A stretch of 64,000 bases of DNA. Source: an uncultured Bacteroidales bacterium (lineage in GTDB: Bacteria; Bacteroidota; Bacteroidia; Bacteroidales; FEN-979). Below, piece after piece: positions 34,507 to 42,792 of this stretch; within the stretch, counting starts at the first letter, position 1, and the number at the start of each line of letters is the position of its first letter. Location of the stretch: NCBI GenBank assembly GCA_903845055.1, contig CAIMWF010000056.1, forward strand, positions 1 through 64,000. Reading direction: 5' to 3'. Position numbers and translations under genes: made by a program. The notes beneath the pieces are model-generated. The model did no database searches. It saw nothing but the letters and a program-made list of their open reading frames with translations, and was not told the origin of the DNA.

Positions 34507-36282
34507 TTACCGGGAATACTTTTCCAGAAGGTTTACCGAAGGTTCATCCCCCAGTTCGACGGCTATTTTCCAGTCATCGCGCGCCGCGGACAGTTTGTTC
34601 ATGCGCAGCCTGACCAATCCCCGGTTGCGGTAGGCATCCTTGTAGGCGGGCTTAACCGCCAGCGCCCTGTTGATGTCCAGCAGGGCTCCCGGCAGGTCGC
34701 CCCCGATGGCTTTGACCGCCCCGCGGTTGTTCAGCGCCTCCGCCAGTGTTGTGTCATATTTGAGCGCCATGTTGTAGTTTTCAAGCGCCTCCGGGTATTT
34801 CCCTGCCGCGGAGTATATGTTCCCAAGGTTGTTGTATGCATCGGGATTTGCGGACTTGAGCGCAACCGACTTTGAATAATCGGCGATTTTTCCGGCAACA
34901 TCGCTGTTCTCCCGCGCCGACGCCCGCAGGTACCACGCCAGGTGGTTTCCGGGATAACGCAGAACAACGTTGTCGAAAAGGGTGAAGGAATCTTTCCACA
35001 CCCCGATCCGCTGCCAGCTGGTCATGCTGAAGAACACGCAGAAAAGGATGAAGACTGCGTACAGCAATGTTTTCAGGGAGGAAGAGATCCCCGGCTTCGC
35101 CAGCACTCCGGTGAAGCGTGTTGCAACGATGAAAAACAGCCCGATATAGGGCACGTAGGTGTACCGCTCGGCCATGAAGGCCCCGCCAACCGGCAGGATC
35201 TGCAACACGAGGATAAGGTTGACCAGGAAAAACAGGAAGCCTGCGAAATATTTCCTTGAATATTTCAGCGACCAGGCTGCGGCAGTCACGATCGCAAGGT
35301 TGAACAGAACTGAAAGATAGATGAGCGTCCCTTCACTCCCCTGTCCTGCACCCGGGTAGGGATGGTAAGCCGACAATCCCGCAGGGAAGAACATCATCGA
35401 AATGTAACGGAAGATGGCATAATTGACGGTGAAAAACCGGTTCACCGTCCCGAGGTCCAGGTCGAGTCCCCGGTGGATGGCGGATCCCTGCGACAGGATG
35501 GCCACGATCCCGAAAACCAATGCCAGGACGAAAAACGGGATCTTTTCGGAAATCTGGCGAACTGAGAATTTACGCTTCTCCAGGAAATCCATCAGCAACA
35601 TCACCAGCGGGAAGATCACCGCGGCCGATTTCGAAAGCAGCGAAAGCAGCAGGAAAAACATTGACAGCAGGTAATACCTGCGCCGGCTTGCCGGCATTTC
35701 ACCCTTCTTTCCCGGTGTCCCGGCAGAAACCCGGAGATAATACCCATAGCAGATAAGTCCCGCCATGAAAAAGGCGGTATAGAGAAGGTCCTTGCGCTCG
35801 GAGATCCACGCCACCGATTCAACGTGCATGGGGTGGATGCCGAACCAGAGGGCCACGATGGCCGCCACATACCGTTCAGGGCTGATGAGCCTTACAAACC
35901 GGTAAACCAGCAGCACGTTGACCAGGTGCAGCAAGAGGTTATCGAAATGGTAGAGTGTTGCCGACCGGAAGCCCGAAACGGCATATTCGAGGGCAAAGCT
36001 GAGGGTGGTGAGGGGATGGTAATTGCCGCTGTAAAAGGTGGTGAAGATGTTCTTCAGCTGTACCCACCCCAGACGGTGTATGGCCAGGTTGTCCCGCAGG
36101 TAGCCGGTATCGTCCCAGTCGACGAAGCCGTTCTTCAGCGATGGCAGGTAAAGCATAAGGGTGAACAGCGCGATCGCCCCTGCAAGCAGGTATTCGCTGC
36201 CGGGACCTCTCTCCTGCCCCTGGTTCAGGGTTTTTCCCGGTTTCGGGTTTTTCTTCATGGAGGTTGTCGGTTTCCGCGGCAA
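34507..36282 (-). CDS. TMTC-like polytopic membrane protein with C-terminal TPR repeats
   Basis: 591 residues. About ten to twelve membrane helices span ~30-430. The first loop has the glycosyltransferase-like signature NGFVDWDDTGYLRDN (acidic DD motif of GT-C enzymes) and YHPLTTLSFALEY, followed by HPMHVESVAWISERKDLLYT. At least three TPR units follow (~470-580; e.g. PDAYNNLGNIYSAAGKYPEALENYNMAL). This matches the TMTC/protein O-mannosyltransferase-like group common in bacteria. The glycan donor and acceptor are unknown. An alternative start lies eight codons downstream (36258). Confidence 0.85.
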   Translation of the reverse strand: MPRKPTTSMKKNPKPGKTLNQGQERGPGSEYLLAGAIALFTLMLYLPSLKNGFVDWDDTGYLRDNLAIHRLGWVQLKNIFTTFYSGNYHPLTTLSFALEYAVSGFRSATLYHFDNLLLHLVNVLLVYRFVRLISPERYVAAIVALWFGIHPMHVESVAWISERKDLLYTAFFMAGLICYGYYLRVSAGTPGKKGEMPASRRRYYLLSMFFLLLSLLSKSAAVIFPLVMLLMDFLEKRKFSVRQISEKIPFFVLALVFGIVAILSQGSAIHRGLDLDLGTVNRFFTVNYAIFRYISMMFFPAGLSAYHPYPGAGQGSEGTLIYLSVLFNLAIVTAAAWSLKYSRKYFAGFLFFLVNLILVLQILPVGGAFMAERYTYVPYIGLFFIVATRFTGVLAKPGISSSLKTLLYAVFILFCVFFSMTSWQRIGVWKDSFTLFDNVVLRYPGNHLAWYLRASARENSDVAGKIADYSKSVALKSANPDAYNNLGNIYSAAGKYPEALENYNMALKYDTTLAEALNNRGAVKAIGGDLPGALLDINRALAVKPAYKDAYRNRGLVRLRMNKLSAARDDWKIAVELGDEPSVNLLEKYSR

Positions 36283-36424
36283 TGTTACCGATTTTTCCGG
36301 TACCCACGGTCAACGGAACCATGGATAACCTGCACAGGTTTTTTGTACCGCCTGTCAATCCGGGGCCGCTGGCCTGTCTGTACTAAATATTTGGTTCAAA
36401 GCCGCAAGGTGCCTGTAAATTCAT

Positions 36425-36432
36425 TATTTTTG
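36425..36432 (+). promoter_or_regulatory. -7 element for the T9SS cargo gene
   Basis: TATTTTTG fits TAnnTTTG; the start site would be ~65 bases before the chosen ATG at 36506. No -33 element at the proper distance. Confidence 0.35.
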
Positions 36433-36505
36433 TTTGTAGCCATGATCTCAATGATTTGACTGAAAATTGCGTTGCATTCATGAGGTTCAGCAAATACCGG
36501 AACAT

Positions 36506-37540
36506 ATGAAAAATTGGATATCCGTTTGTTTTGTCATCCTGTTTTCACTGGCCGCGAATACGGGTGTGCGTGCCCAGTGGGTCCCGAGCCAGGGGCTCGA
36601 CGGCGCTCCAGCCAGCGGCGTTGCCGTGATCGATTCAACCGTTTTCATCGCCTCCGGGGGCAATGGTATTTTTTCGCGAAATATCAGTGGCGGGTCCTGG
36701 AACCAGCAACTGCCGGGCATGTCATTTAAAAACATCAGCCGGTGCGGAAATGCTCTTTTTACCTGGGGCTATTCCAGCTGCTACCGGTCGCTGGACCATG
36801 GCGTTTCATGGGAAAGCATGGCCGGCTGGTGGAACACCCCCGATGTGTATTCCCTTTGCTGCATCGATTCCATCCTGTTTATCACACTTTCTTCCGGTAT
36901 CTACAAGTCGTTTGATTACGGCAATTCCATCTACCCCATCGTGAACCATATCCCTCCCCCGTCCCCGCCAAACCTGTCGGCATGCGGAGGGTCTTCTCTG
37001 TTTTCCTTCCAGCATTATGCCGGATCAGGGCAAACGGTTTACATTTATGAATCAAATTCCCTGGGCAGTACATGGGATTCCGTTTCAGGGGCCGGCCTGC
37101 CCGCTTCGGCTTTTGGTATCACGACGATCTGCAGGTTTGGCGGCAGCAGCTGGCTTTCCGCCTCGCCGGGGATGAACCTGGTGGCGACCGGCCAGCAGCG
37201 CATCTTTGCATCCCCTGCCCAGAACGGGCTGTGGTACTGCGACGGACTCCTGACCGGCATTGCCGGGACCGCACCCTCAGCGAAAGGCCGGCTGACAACC
37301 TCACCGAACCCTGCCAAAGCGTTTGTCAATGTTTCGTTTAATCTGCCCGAATCCTCATCGGCGGCGATCACCATCACCGGGATGACCGGGAACGTTCTTT
37401 ATAATGTAGAAAGAAGCTGGCTTGTAAAGGGAATCCACACCGAAAGGGTCGGGCTGGATGGGTTTTCACCGGGATTGTACATCGTTTCCCTTCATACCGG
37501 CAATTCGAATCTGAACTGCAAATTGCAGGTACTGAAATAA
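36506..37540 (+). CDS. T9SS-exported protein with Asp-box-like repeats and type A sorting domain
   Basis: 344 residues from the ATG at 36506, which begins the signal peptide MKNWISVCFVILFSLAANTGVRAQ; the in-frame ATG at 36467 would extend it by 13 residues. The middle has Asp-box-like motifs of sialidase/VPS10-type propellers (SLDHGVSW, SFDYGNS). The last ~75 residues (SPNPAKAFVNVSFNLPESS ... GLYIVSLHTG) are a T9SS type A C-terminal domain, so the protein should be secreted and attached to the surface. The propeller part is short (~230 residues), so it may be reduced; no catalytic residues are recognised. Confidence 0.85.
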   Translation: MKNWISVCFVILFSLAANTGVRAQWVPSQGLDGAPASGVAVIDSTVFIASGGNGIFSRNISGGSWNQQLPGMSFKNISRCGNALFTWGYSSCYRSLDHGVSWESMAGWWNTPDVYSLCCIDSILFITLSSGIYKSFDYGNSIYPIVNHIPPPSPPNLSACGGSSLFSFQHYAGSGQTVYIYESNSLGSTWDSVSGAGLPASAFGITTICRFGGSSWLSASPGMNLVATGQQRIFASPAQNGLWYCDGLLTGIAGTAPSAKGRLTTSPNPAKAFVNVSFNLPESSSAAITITGMTGNVLYNVERSWLVKGIHTERVGLDGFSPGLYIVSLHTGNSNLNCKLQVLK

Positions 37541-37636
37541 AAGCAACATGACTGGGGCCGCAAAGACAAAATTGCTGCCAGGTTTAATCTGCGTGAAACA
37601 TGGAAGAGGCCGTGTTTGAAACCCTCCACGGCGTCA

Positions 37637-37673
37637 TAAAAAAAACCCCGTAAATCGTTCATTTACAGGGTTT
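37637..37673 (-). terminator. Terminator downstream of tRNA-Gln
   Basis: On the minus strand CCCTGTAAAT, loop GAACG, ATTTACGGGG followed by eight T. Near-perfect 10-bp stem with one mismatch. Confidence 0.88.
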
Positions 37674-37679
37674 CGATTG

Positions 37680-37752
37680 TTGTCCGACTAGGGGTCGAAC
37701 CTAGACTCTAATGATCCAGAATCATTTGTGTTGCCAGTTACACCATCGGACA
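37680..37752 (-). tRNA. tRNA-Gln (anticodon CUG)
   Basis: A 73-nt cloverleaf on the minus strand: acceptor TGTCCGA/TCGGACA perfectly paired, discriminator A, anticodon stem AATGA/TCATT with loop TTCTGGA, anticodon CTG, T-loop GGTTCGACCCC. CCA is not encoded. It lies 44 bases downstream of glnS but has its own promoter. Confidence 0.93.
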
Positions 37753-37761
37753 ATCTGAGCG

Positions 37762-37793
37762 CAAAATTAATACATTTTTTCCGAATCTGTCAA
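37762..37793 (-). promoter_or_regulatory. Promoter of tRNA-Gln
   Basis: Minus strand: TTG (37793-37791), 21 bases, TAATTTTG (37769-37762). The -7 box is 10 bases before the tRNA 5' end. The -33 lies within the gap near the glnS stop codon. Confidence 0.65.
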
Positions 37794-37796
37794 GTT

Positions 37797-39497
37797 TTAT
37801 TTAACTTTTTCAGTCTTCACCCATGAATCCTTCAGGGGGACGACCCGGTTGAAGATGAGGTTCTGCGCGGTTGAATCCTTATCCACAGAAAAATAGCCTG
37901 TCCGCTCGAACTGGTATTTCTCGGAGACCTGCGCATTTTTAACCGCCGGCTCCACCATCGCCGTGATCACCTTCAGCGAATCTGGGTTCAGGTAATCCTT
38001 GTAGGTTTTTCCCTCTTCGATGTCGTCGGGGTTCTCCTTTACAAAGAGCCGGTCATAGAGCCTTACCTCCACGCCCACCGCATGCTTTGCCGAAACCCAG
38101 TGCAGTGTTCCCTTCACCTTGCGGTTGCTGTCGGGCATGCCGCTCCGGGTCATCGGGTCGTAAGTGCAGTGTATTTCGGTGATCCTGCCCGTTTCCGGCT
38201 CCTTCACGACACTTTCGCACCGGATGATGTATGCAGCCTTCAAACGCACCTCGCGCCCCGGGGCAAGCCTGAAAAACTTGTTTGGGGGATCTTCCATGAA
38301 ATCGTCGCGCTCGATGAAGAGGGTTTTGGAAAAGGGCATCTTCCGTTTTCCCCTGGATTCATCTTCGGGGTTGTTCACCGATTCGAGTTCTTCCGTCAAC
38401 TCTTCCGGGTAATTGTCAATGACCACCTTCACCGGGTCAAGGATGGCCATCAGGCGGTTTGCGCGCCGGTTGAGGTCCTCGCGGATACAGAATTCGAGCA
38501 GGCTCACGTCGATGATGTTGTCGCGTTTGGCCACCCCGATGGTCTCGGCGAAATTCCGGATCGACTCGGGGGTGAAACCCCTGCGGCGCAATCCGCAGAT
38601 GGTGGGCATGCGGGGATCGTCCCAGCCGCTGACAAAACCCTGCTGGACGAGTTCGAGCAGCTTCCGCTTGCTCATCACGGTATAGGTCATGTTCAGCCGT
38701 GCAAATTCGATCTGGCGGGGGGGGTAGATCCCGATCTCGCGGATGAACCAGTCGTAAAGCGGCCGGTGAACCTCGAATTCGAGGGTGCAGATGGAATGGG
38801 TGATGCGTTCGATGGAGTCGGACTGCCCGTGGGCGAAATCATACATCGGGTAGATGCACCACTGGTCGCCCGTGCGGTGGTGGTGCGCATGCAGGATGCG
38901 GTAGAGCACGGGGTCGCGCATGTGCATGTTGGGCGATGCCATGTCGATGCGGGCCCGGAGCACCCGGGTGCCGTCGGGGAACTCCCCGTTGCGCATTCGG
39001 GCGAAAAGGTCGATGTTCTCTCCTACCGTCCGGTTTCTGTAGGGGCTCTCCTTCCCCGGTCGGGTGGGCGTGCCGCGGGTTTCGCTGATCTCCTCGGCAG
39101 ACATGTCGCACACGTAGGCCCTTTCCTTGCGGATGAGGGTCACCGCATATTCGTAAAGCTGTTCAAAATAATCGGAGGCGTAATAGAGGCGGTCTTCCCA
39201 GTCGAAACCCAGCCATTTGACATCTTCCATGATCGAATCGACATATTCAACATCCTCCTTCACCGGGTTGGTGTCGTCGAACCGGAGGTTGGTCATCCCG
39301 TTGTATTTTTTGGCCAGCCCGAAATTCAGGCAGATCGACTTCGCATGGCCGATGTGCAGGTACCCGTTCGGCTCGGGCGGAAACCGGGTATGCACACGGC
39401 CTTCGTTGACCCCGTTCCGTATATCTTCCTCGATGATCTCCTCGATGAAATTCAGCGATCGCAATGCCTTTTCTTCCGGCAATTTTGGCTCTTCCAT
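37797..39497 (-). CDS. glnS: Glutaminyl-tRNA synthetase
   Basis: 566 residues from the ATG at 39497; an in-frame ATG at 39506 adds three residues and cannot be excluded. Class I synthetase with HIGH signature [16 protein letters not shown] near residue 43 and VMSKRKL as the KMSKS loop. The C-terminal half carries the two-barrel anticodon-binding domain. The length fits the E. coli enzyme (~554). Its presence means Gln-tRNA is made directly instead of by GatCAB transamidation. The cognate tRNA-Gln gene lies just downstream on the same strand. A palindromic repeat lies in the probable leader. Confidence 0.97.
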   Translation of the reverse strand: MEEPKLPEEKALRSLNFIEEIIEEDIRNGVNEGRVHTRFPPEPNGYLHIGHAKSICLNFGLAKKYNGMTNLRFDDTNPVKEDVEYVDSIMEDVKWLGFDWEDRLYYASDYFEQLYEYAVTLIRKERAYVCDMSAEEISETRGTPTRPGKESPYRNRTVGENIDLFARMRNGEFPDGTRVLRARIDMASPNMHMRDPVLYRILHAHHHRTGDQWCIYPMYDFAHGQSDSIERITHSICTLEFEVHRPLYDWFIREIGIYPPRQIEFARLNMTYTVMSKRKLLELVQQGFVSGWDDPRMPTICGLRRRGFTPESIRNFAETIGVAKRDNIIDVSLLEFCIREDLNRRANRLMAILDPVKVVIDNYPEELTEELESVNNPEDESRGKRKMPFSKTLFIERDDFMEDPPNKFFRLAPGREVRLKAAYIIRCESVVKEPETGRITEIHCTYDPMTRSGMPDSNRKVKGTLHWVSAKHAVGVEVRLYDRLFVKENPDDIEEGKTYKDYLNPDSLKVITAMVEPAVKNAQVSEKYQFERTGYFSVDKDSTAQNLIFNRVVPLKDSWVKTEKVK

Positions 39498-39538
39498 AAT
39501 CAGCATATAAATTTTGTGTCCCCCCGGGCGGCTGCTTC

Positions 39539-39622
39539 CTCCGTGTTCTCAGTAACTTCTCTGCGCCTCTGTGGTTCAAGTTTTAAACACAAAGACACAG
39601 GGGGCTTTTTAAGTTCACGGAG
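39539..39622. repeat. Imperfect palindromic intergenic repeat upstream of glnS
   Basis: Outer arms CTCCGTG (39539-39545) and CACGGAG (39616-39622) are perfect inverted copies. The inner arms, from CTGCGCCTCTGTG at 39561 and ending at CACAG at 39600, pair over 10 of 13 positions. A hairpin-forming element of ~84 bases between the glnS start and its putative promoter. From memory, similar 'CTCTGTG...CACAGAG' elements recur between genes in many environmental genomes. Confidence 0.6.
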
Positions 39623-39680
39623 AGAAAAAAACAGGTTTCTCCCACGATCCATGGTTGCCCGGGCAGGGCATATTCTTCTG

Positions 39681-39688
39681 CAAACTTA
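39681..39688 (-). promoter_or_regulatory. -7 element possibly serving glnS
   Basis: Minus-strand TAAGTTTG fits TAnnTTTG, ~184 bases before the glnS ATG; no clear -33. If real, the palindromic repeat is in the glnS 5' leader. Confidence 0.35.
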
Positions 39689-39758
39689 CTACAATTTGAA
39701 AAACCGCCGCCCCTGTACCCCGGAAATTGGTAATTTCACCGGTTGAAAAACACAGGTT

Positions 39759-40115
39759 ATGGGTACAATTCTGCTGGAAGGGATGGAGTTCTTCGCGTTT
39801 CACGGCTGTTTCAAAGAGGAACAAATCATCGGGACAAAATTCATTGTCGACCTGGTGGTCGACATCGACACGGTGGTGGCTGAGCGGAGCGACAGCCTCC
39901 ACGACACCGCCGACTACGTGGGGCTTTACCGTTGCGTGAAACGGGAAATGGAACAGAAATCGCACCTGCTCGAACATGTGGCCGCACGCATCGTTGAGGC
40001 GATCAGGCGCGATTTCCCGGCCATCCTCGCGATCGACCTGAAGATCGCCAAACTCAACCCGCCGATGGGAGGTAAAATGCAGCAGGTGAGTTTCAAAACC
40101 CTATGGAAGAAATGA
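39759..40115 (+). CDS. folB: Dihydroneopterin aldolase
   Basis: A 118-residue enzyme of folate synthesis converting dihydroneopterin to 6-hydroxymethyldihydropterin and glycolaldehyde. Typical start GTILLEGMEFFAFHGCFKEEQIIGTKFIVDL with Glu (residue 8) and the HGCFKEE segment for substrate binding. The conserved Tyr lies in DYVGLY and the catalytic Lys in DLKIAKLNPPMGG. Length and motifs fit the octameric family. No other folate gene is adjacent; tRNA-Cys follows in the same direction. Confidence 0.95.
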   Translation: MGTILLEGMEFFAFHGCFKEEQIIGTKFIVDLVVDIDTVVAERSDSLHDTADYVGLYRCVKREMEQKSHLLEHVAARIVEAIRRDFPAILAIDLKIAKLNPPMGGKMQQVSFKTLWKK

Positions 40116-40149
40116 TTTGGTTATAATTTCAAAATTTTTCTTAGTTTTG
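40116..40149 (+). promoter_or_regulatory. Promoter of tRNA-Cys
   Basis: TTTG (40116-40119), 22 bases, TAGTTTTG (40142-40149), 16 bases before the tRNA 5' end. Confidence 0.55.
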
Positions 40150-40165
40150 CACTCCCATTCAACCT

Positions 40166-40236
40166 GGTTTCGTGGCCGAGTGGCTAGGCAGCGGTCTGCA
40201 AAACCGTCCACAGCGGTTCGACTCCGCTCGAAACCT
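40166..40236 (+). tRNA. tRNA-Cys (anticodon GCA)
   Basis: A 71-nt cloverleaf: acceptor GGTTTCG/CGAAACC, anticodon loop CTGCAAA (GCA), T-loop GGTTCGACTCC. The discriminator base is U, the identity element of tRNA-Cys. CCA is not encoded. Confidence 0.94.
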
Positions 40237-40240
40237 CACC

Positions 40241-40269
40241 ACCCGTTTCTCTAAGGAACGGGTTTTTTA
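40241..40269 (+). terminator. Terminator downstream of tRNA-Cys
   Basis: CCCGTTTC (40242-40249), loop TCTAA, GGAACGGG (40255-40262), then six T. The last bases overlap the convergent mreD stop codon (40269-40267). Confidence 0.88.
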
Positions 40270-40782
40270 TTTGCCTTTGGGATAAAGCAGGTATTCGCTG
40301 ATCAGCACCAGGGCCATGGTGAAGGCGCTGCTCAGCAGCACGCGGAAGAAGGTTGCCATGAACTCGCTGAAACGGAAGATCTCCAGGTAAAAAAGGGCGA
40401 AATGGTGGATCAGCACCAGGATGATCGTATAGTACAGGAACCACTTGATCCCCTGGTTCCGTAAAGTCGGCGTATCGCCGATGAGCGATTCGGGTCCGGA
40501 ACTAATGGCAGAGATAACCAATGGCCTGAAGAAGGCCATGATCAGGCAGGCGGCCGCATTCAGCCCGATGGTGTTGGTGAAGATGTCGATGCTGATCCCC
40601 AGCAGGAAGGCCAATACGAGCAGGAGCCAGCGAGGGATCCCAAAGGGCAGCAGCAGGATGAAATAGATATAGAAATAGGGATTGATGTACCCGCCCAGGT
40701 TGATGTGATTCAGGATCAACACCTGGAGGAACACCAGGAAAAAAAACCGGATGATATTGTAAAAAACGGTTCTCGAGGTCAC
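40267..40782 (-). CDS. mreD: Rod shape-determining protein MreD
   Basis: A 171-residue inner-membrane protein with about five helices (e.g. FYNIIRFFFLVFLQVLILNHI, YFYIYFILLLPFGIPRWLLLVLAFLLG). GISIDIFTNTIGLNAAACLIMAFFRP is the family core. It links MreB filaments to peptidoglycan synthesis together with MreC. It is the last gene of purH-mreBCD; PBP2 (mrdA) and rodA, which often follow, are absent because tRNA-Cys and folB converge here. Confidence 0.9.
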   Translation of the reverse strand: MTSRTVFYNIIRFFFLVFLQVLILNHINLGGYINPYFYIYFILLLPFGIPRWLLLVLAFLLGISIDIFTNTIGLNAAACLIMAFFRPLVISAISSGPESLIGDTPTLRNQGIKWFLYYTIILVLIHHFALFYLEIFRFSEFMATFFRVLLSSAFTMALVLISEYLLYPKGK

Positions 40783-40803
40783 GGTTCGTTAATTATTCAA
40801 TGG

Positions 40804-41634
40804 TTAATGCGCCTTAAAGGAGGCTTTCAGGTCGTCTTTTTCCTTCCGCATCATGTCAACCACCACCTCCACGTATCCCAGGCTGTTGAAATCGGTTGAA
40901 AAGAAGATCTCGCCGTTGTTGAAATTTTCGTCCTGAAGGTTCGAGAAATCGCTGATGGTGCCGATAAGCAGTCCTTCGGGGAAAATCTCCGAGTTCCCGC
41001 TGGTGATGATCGTATCGCCCTTCACCATCCTCACATGCTTCGGCACCTCCTTTACCTGTCCCTTCCGGTAGTTTCCGCCGCTCCATTCAACATTCACCAG
41101 CTGGTTGTTCTTTTTGAACTTCCCCGAAATCCGGCTGTCCTTGTTCAGCATCGACATGATCCAGCTGAAATGGGGCGAAACGCTCACCACCTGTCCCACG
41201 ATCTTGTTACCGATGATCACCCCCATGTGGTTTTCGATGCCATGAAGGGTGCCCTTGTTGATCATCAGGTAGTTGTTCCGCTTGTTGGTGGAGTTGCTGA
41301 TGACCTTTGCGCTGATGTACTTGTATTCCAGCTTGACAATGGTATCCTTTTTATAAAAGATGTTGACGTCGGAAGCGTAAAATGCCTCAGGGATGCGTGA
41401 ATGCAGTTTGGCCATCTCCTCCACCAGCACCCGATTGGTTTTCCGGAGCGAAAAATACTCCGAGATCCCGTTGAACATTCCGTTGACGGATCCCGAAACG
41501 GAGTTAGAAACAGCATAGAGGGAACTGCCCTGGAATTCGTTGTAATTGAACAGCAGAATCAGTGAAAAACTCTCCAGCAGCAGGAATAGGAAATAGAAAT
41601 AGTGCTCCCTGAGAAATAGGAAAAGATTCCGCAT
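40804..41634 (-). CDS. mreC: Rod shape-determining protein MreC
   Basis: 276 residues: a single N-terminal membrane anchor (~10-30), a coiled-coil (~35-75; the element that pairs MreC chains), and a beta-rich periplasmic domain with NYLMINKGTLHGIENHMGVIIGNKIVGQVVSVSPHFSWIMSMLNKDSRISG and VKGDTIITSGNSEIFPEGLLIGTI. Eight bases downstream of mreB and 21 bases upstream of mreD on the same strand. Confidence 0.94.
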   Translation of the reverse strand: MRNLFLFLREHYFYFLFLLLESFSLILLFNYNEFQGSSLYAVSNSVSGSVNGMFNGISEYFSLRKTNRVLVEEMAKLHSRIPEAFYASDVNIFYKKDTIVKLEYKYISAKVISNSTNKRNNYLMINKGTLHGIENHMGVIIGNKIVGQVVSVSPHFSWIMSMLNKDSRISGKFKKNNQLVNVEWSGGNYRKGQVKEVPKHVRMVKGDTIITSGNSEIFPEGLLIGTISDFSNLQDENFNNGEIFFSTDFNSLGYVEVVVDMMRKEKDDLKASFKAH

Positions 41635-41642
41635 GGTACCTC

Positions 41643-42656
41643 TTACTTGATGAGGAACGTAAACTTGTCAAAGTTTTTAAGCGCGATGCCTGTCCCGCGG
41701 GCAACGGCGCGCAGGGGATCTTCGGCAACATGAACCTTCAGTTTCGTTTTCAGGTGGAGGCGTTTGTCGAGGCCCCTCAGCAGGGCTCCGCCGCCGGTGA
41801 GGTAGATGCCGGTTTCGAAAATATCGGAAGCCAATTCGGGCGGGGTCATTTCGAGTGCGTTCAGGACGGCTGCCTCGATCTTCGCCACCGATTTGTCGAG
41901 GCAATGGGCGATTTCGGCATGGTTCACAATAACCTCCTTGGGAATCCCCGTAAGCAGGTCGCGGCCATGCACGGCATAGTCGGGCGGCGGGTTGTCGATA
42001 TCGGCCAGGGCGGCTCCCACCTCGATCTTGATGCGTTCGGCGGTGCGTTCCCCCACGTTGATGTTGTGCTGTTTGCGCATATACTCCTCGATGTCGGCGT
42101 TGAACTCGTCGCCGGCGATCCTGATCGATTTGTTGTTCACGATCCCGCCCAGGGCGATCACGGCGATTTCGCTGGTGCCTCCGCCGATGTCGATCACCAT
42201 GTTGCCGACCGGTTCAAGTACGTCGATCCCGATCCCGATTGCGGCAGCCATGGGCTCATGGATCAGCCTGACCTCCTTGGCCCCGGCCTGTTCGGCCGAA
42301 TCCTTGACGGCCCGCTCCTCCACCTCCGTGATGCCGGATGGAATGCAGATCACCATCTTGAGCGCGGGCGGAAACCATGATTTGCGCAAGTCGATCATTT
42401 TGATCATGGCGCGGATCATGTGCTCGGCAGCCTGGAAATCGGCGATAACCCCTCCCCTCAGCGGCCTGATCGTTTTGATGTTTTCGTGGGTCTTCCCATG
42501 CATCATCTGCGCCTTCTTCCCCACCGCGATGATCTTTCCCGAACTCCGCTCGATGGCCACGATGGAGGGTTCGTCAACAACTACCTTGTCGTTGTATATG
42601 ATGATGGTGTTGGCTGTGCCCAGGTCGATGGCTATTTCTTTTGTAAATAATCCCAT
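41643..42656 (-). CDS. mreB: Rod shape-determining protein MreB (actin-like)
   Basis: 337 residues from the ATG at 42656 (MGLFTKEIAIDLGTANT), the usual start; the frame runs 15 codons further upstream without conserved sequence. Phosphate-1 motif EIAIDLGTANTIIY, phosphate-2 MVIDIGGGTSEIAVI and adenosine motif YLTGGGALLRGLDKRL are all present. It polymerises on the inner membrane and guides lateral wall synthesis. First gene of mreBCD, downstream of purH. Confidence 0.97.
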   Translation of the reverse strand: MGLFTKEIAIDLGTANTIIIYNDKVVVDEPSIVAIERSSGKIIAVGKKAQMMHGKTHENIKTIRPLRGGVIADFQAAEHMIRAMIKMIDLRKSWFPPALKMVICIPSGITEVEERAVKDSAEQAGAKEVRLIHEPMAAAIGIGIDVLEPVGNMVIDIGGGTSEIAVIALGGIVNNKSIRIAGDEFNADIEEYMRKQHNINVGERTAERIKIEVGAALADIDNPPPDYAVHGRDLLTGIPKEVIVNHAEIAHCLDKSVAKIEAAVLNALEMTPPELASDIFETGIYLTGGGALLRGLDKRLHLKTKLKVHVAEDPLRAVARGTGIALKNFDKFTFLIK

Positions 42657-42695
42657 GGTTGAAAATTTAATAACTCCTTGATTAAATTTGTTTAT

Positions 42696-42777
42696 TGACA
42701 AGTGACCAAAAAACTAATGGCGGTTAACAATGTATTATTCCCTGCTCAGCATGCCATATTCCATTTGTCACTTGTCA
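42696..42777. repeat. Inverted repeat in the purH-mreB gap
   Basis: TGACAAGTGAC (42696-42706) and GTCACTTGTCA (42767-42777) are perfect 11-base inverted copies separated by 60 bases. They could form a large hairpin in the purH-mreB transcript or mark a degenerate repeat element. Confidence 0.6.
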
Positions 42778-42792
42778 CGCTTCACTCTATTC

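Noticed and set aside
38082-39746. 554-codon open frame on the plus strand opposite glnS
   Set aside because: Antisense to a certain gene; composition (His, Val, Gly, Asp-rich) is typical of the complement of a GC-biased coding strand, and no domain is recognisable.
41730-42681. Two long plus-strand frames opposite mreB
   Set aside because: Shadow frames; mreB has all actin-family motifs on the other strand.
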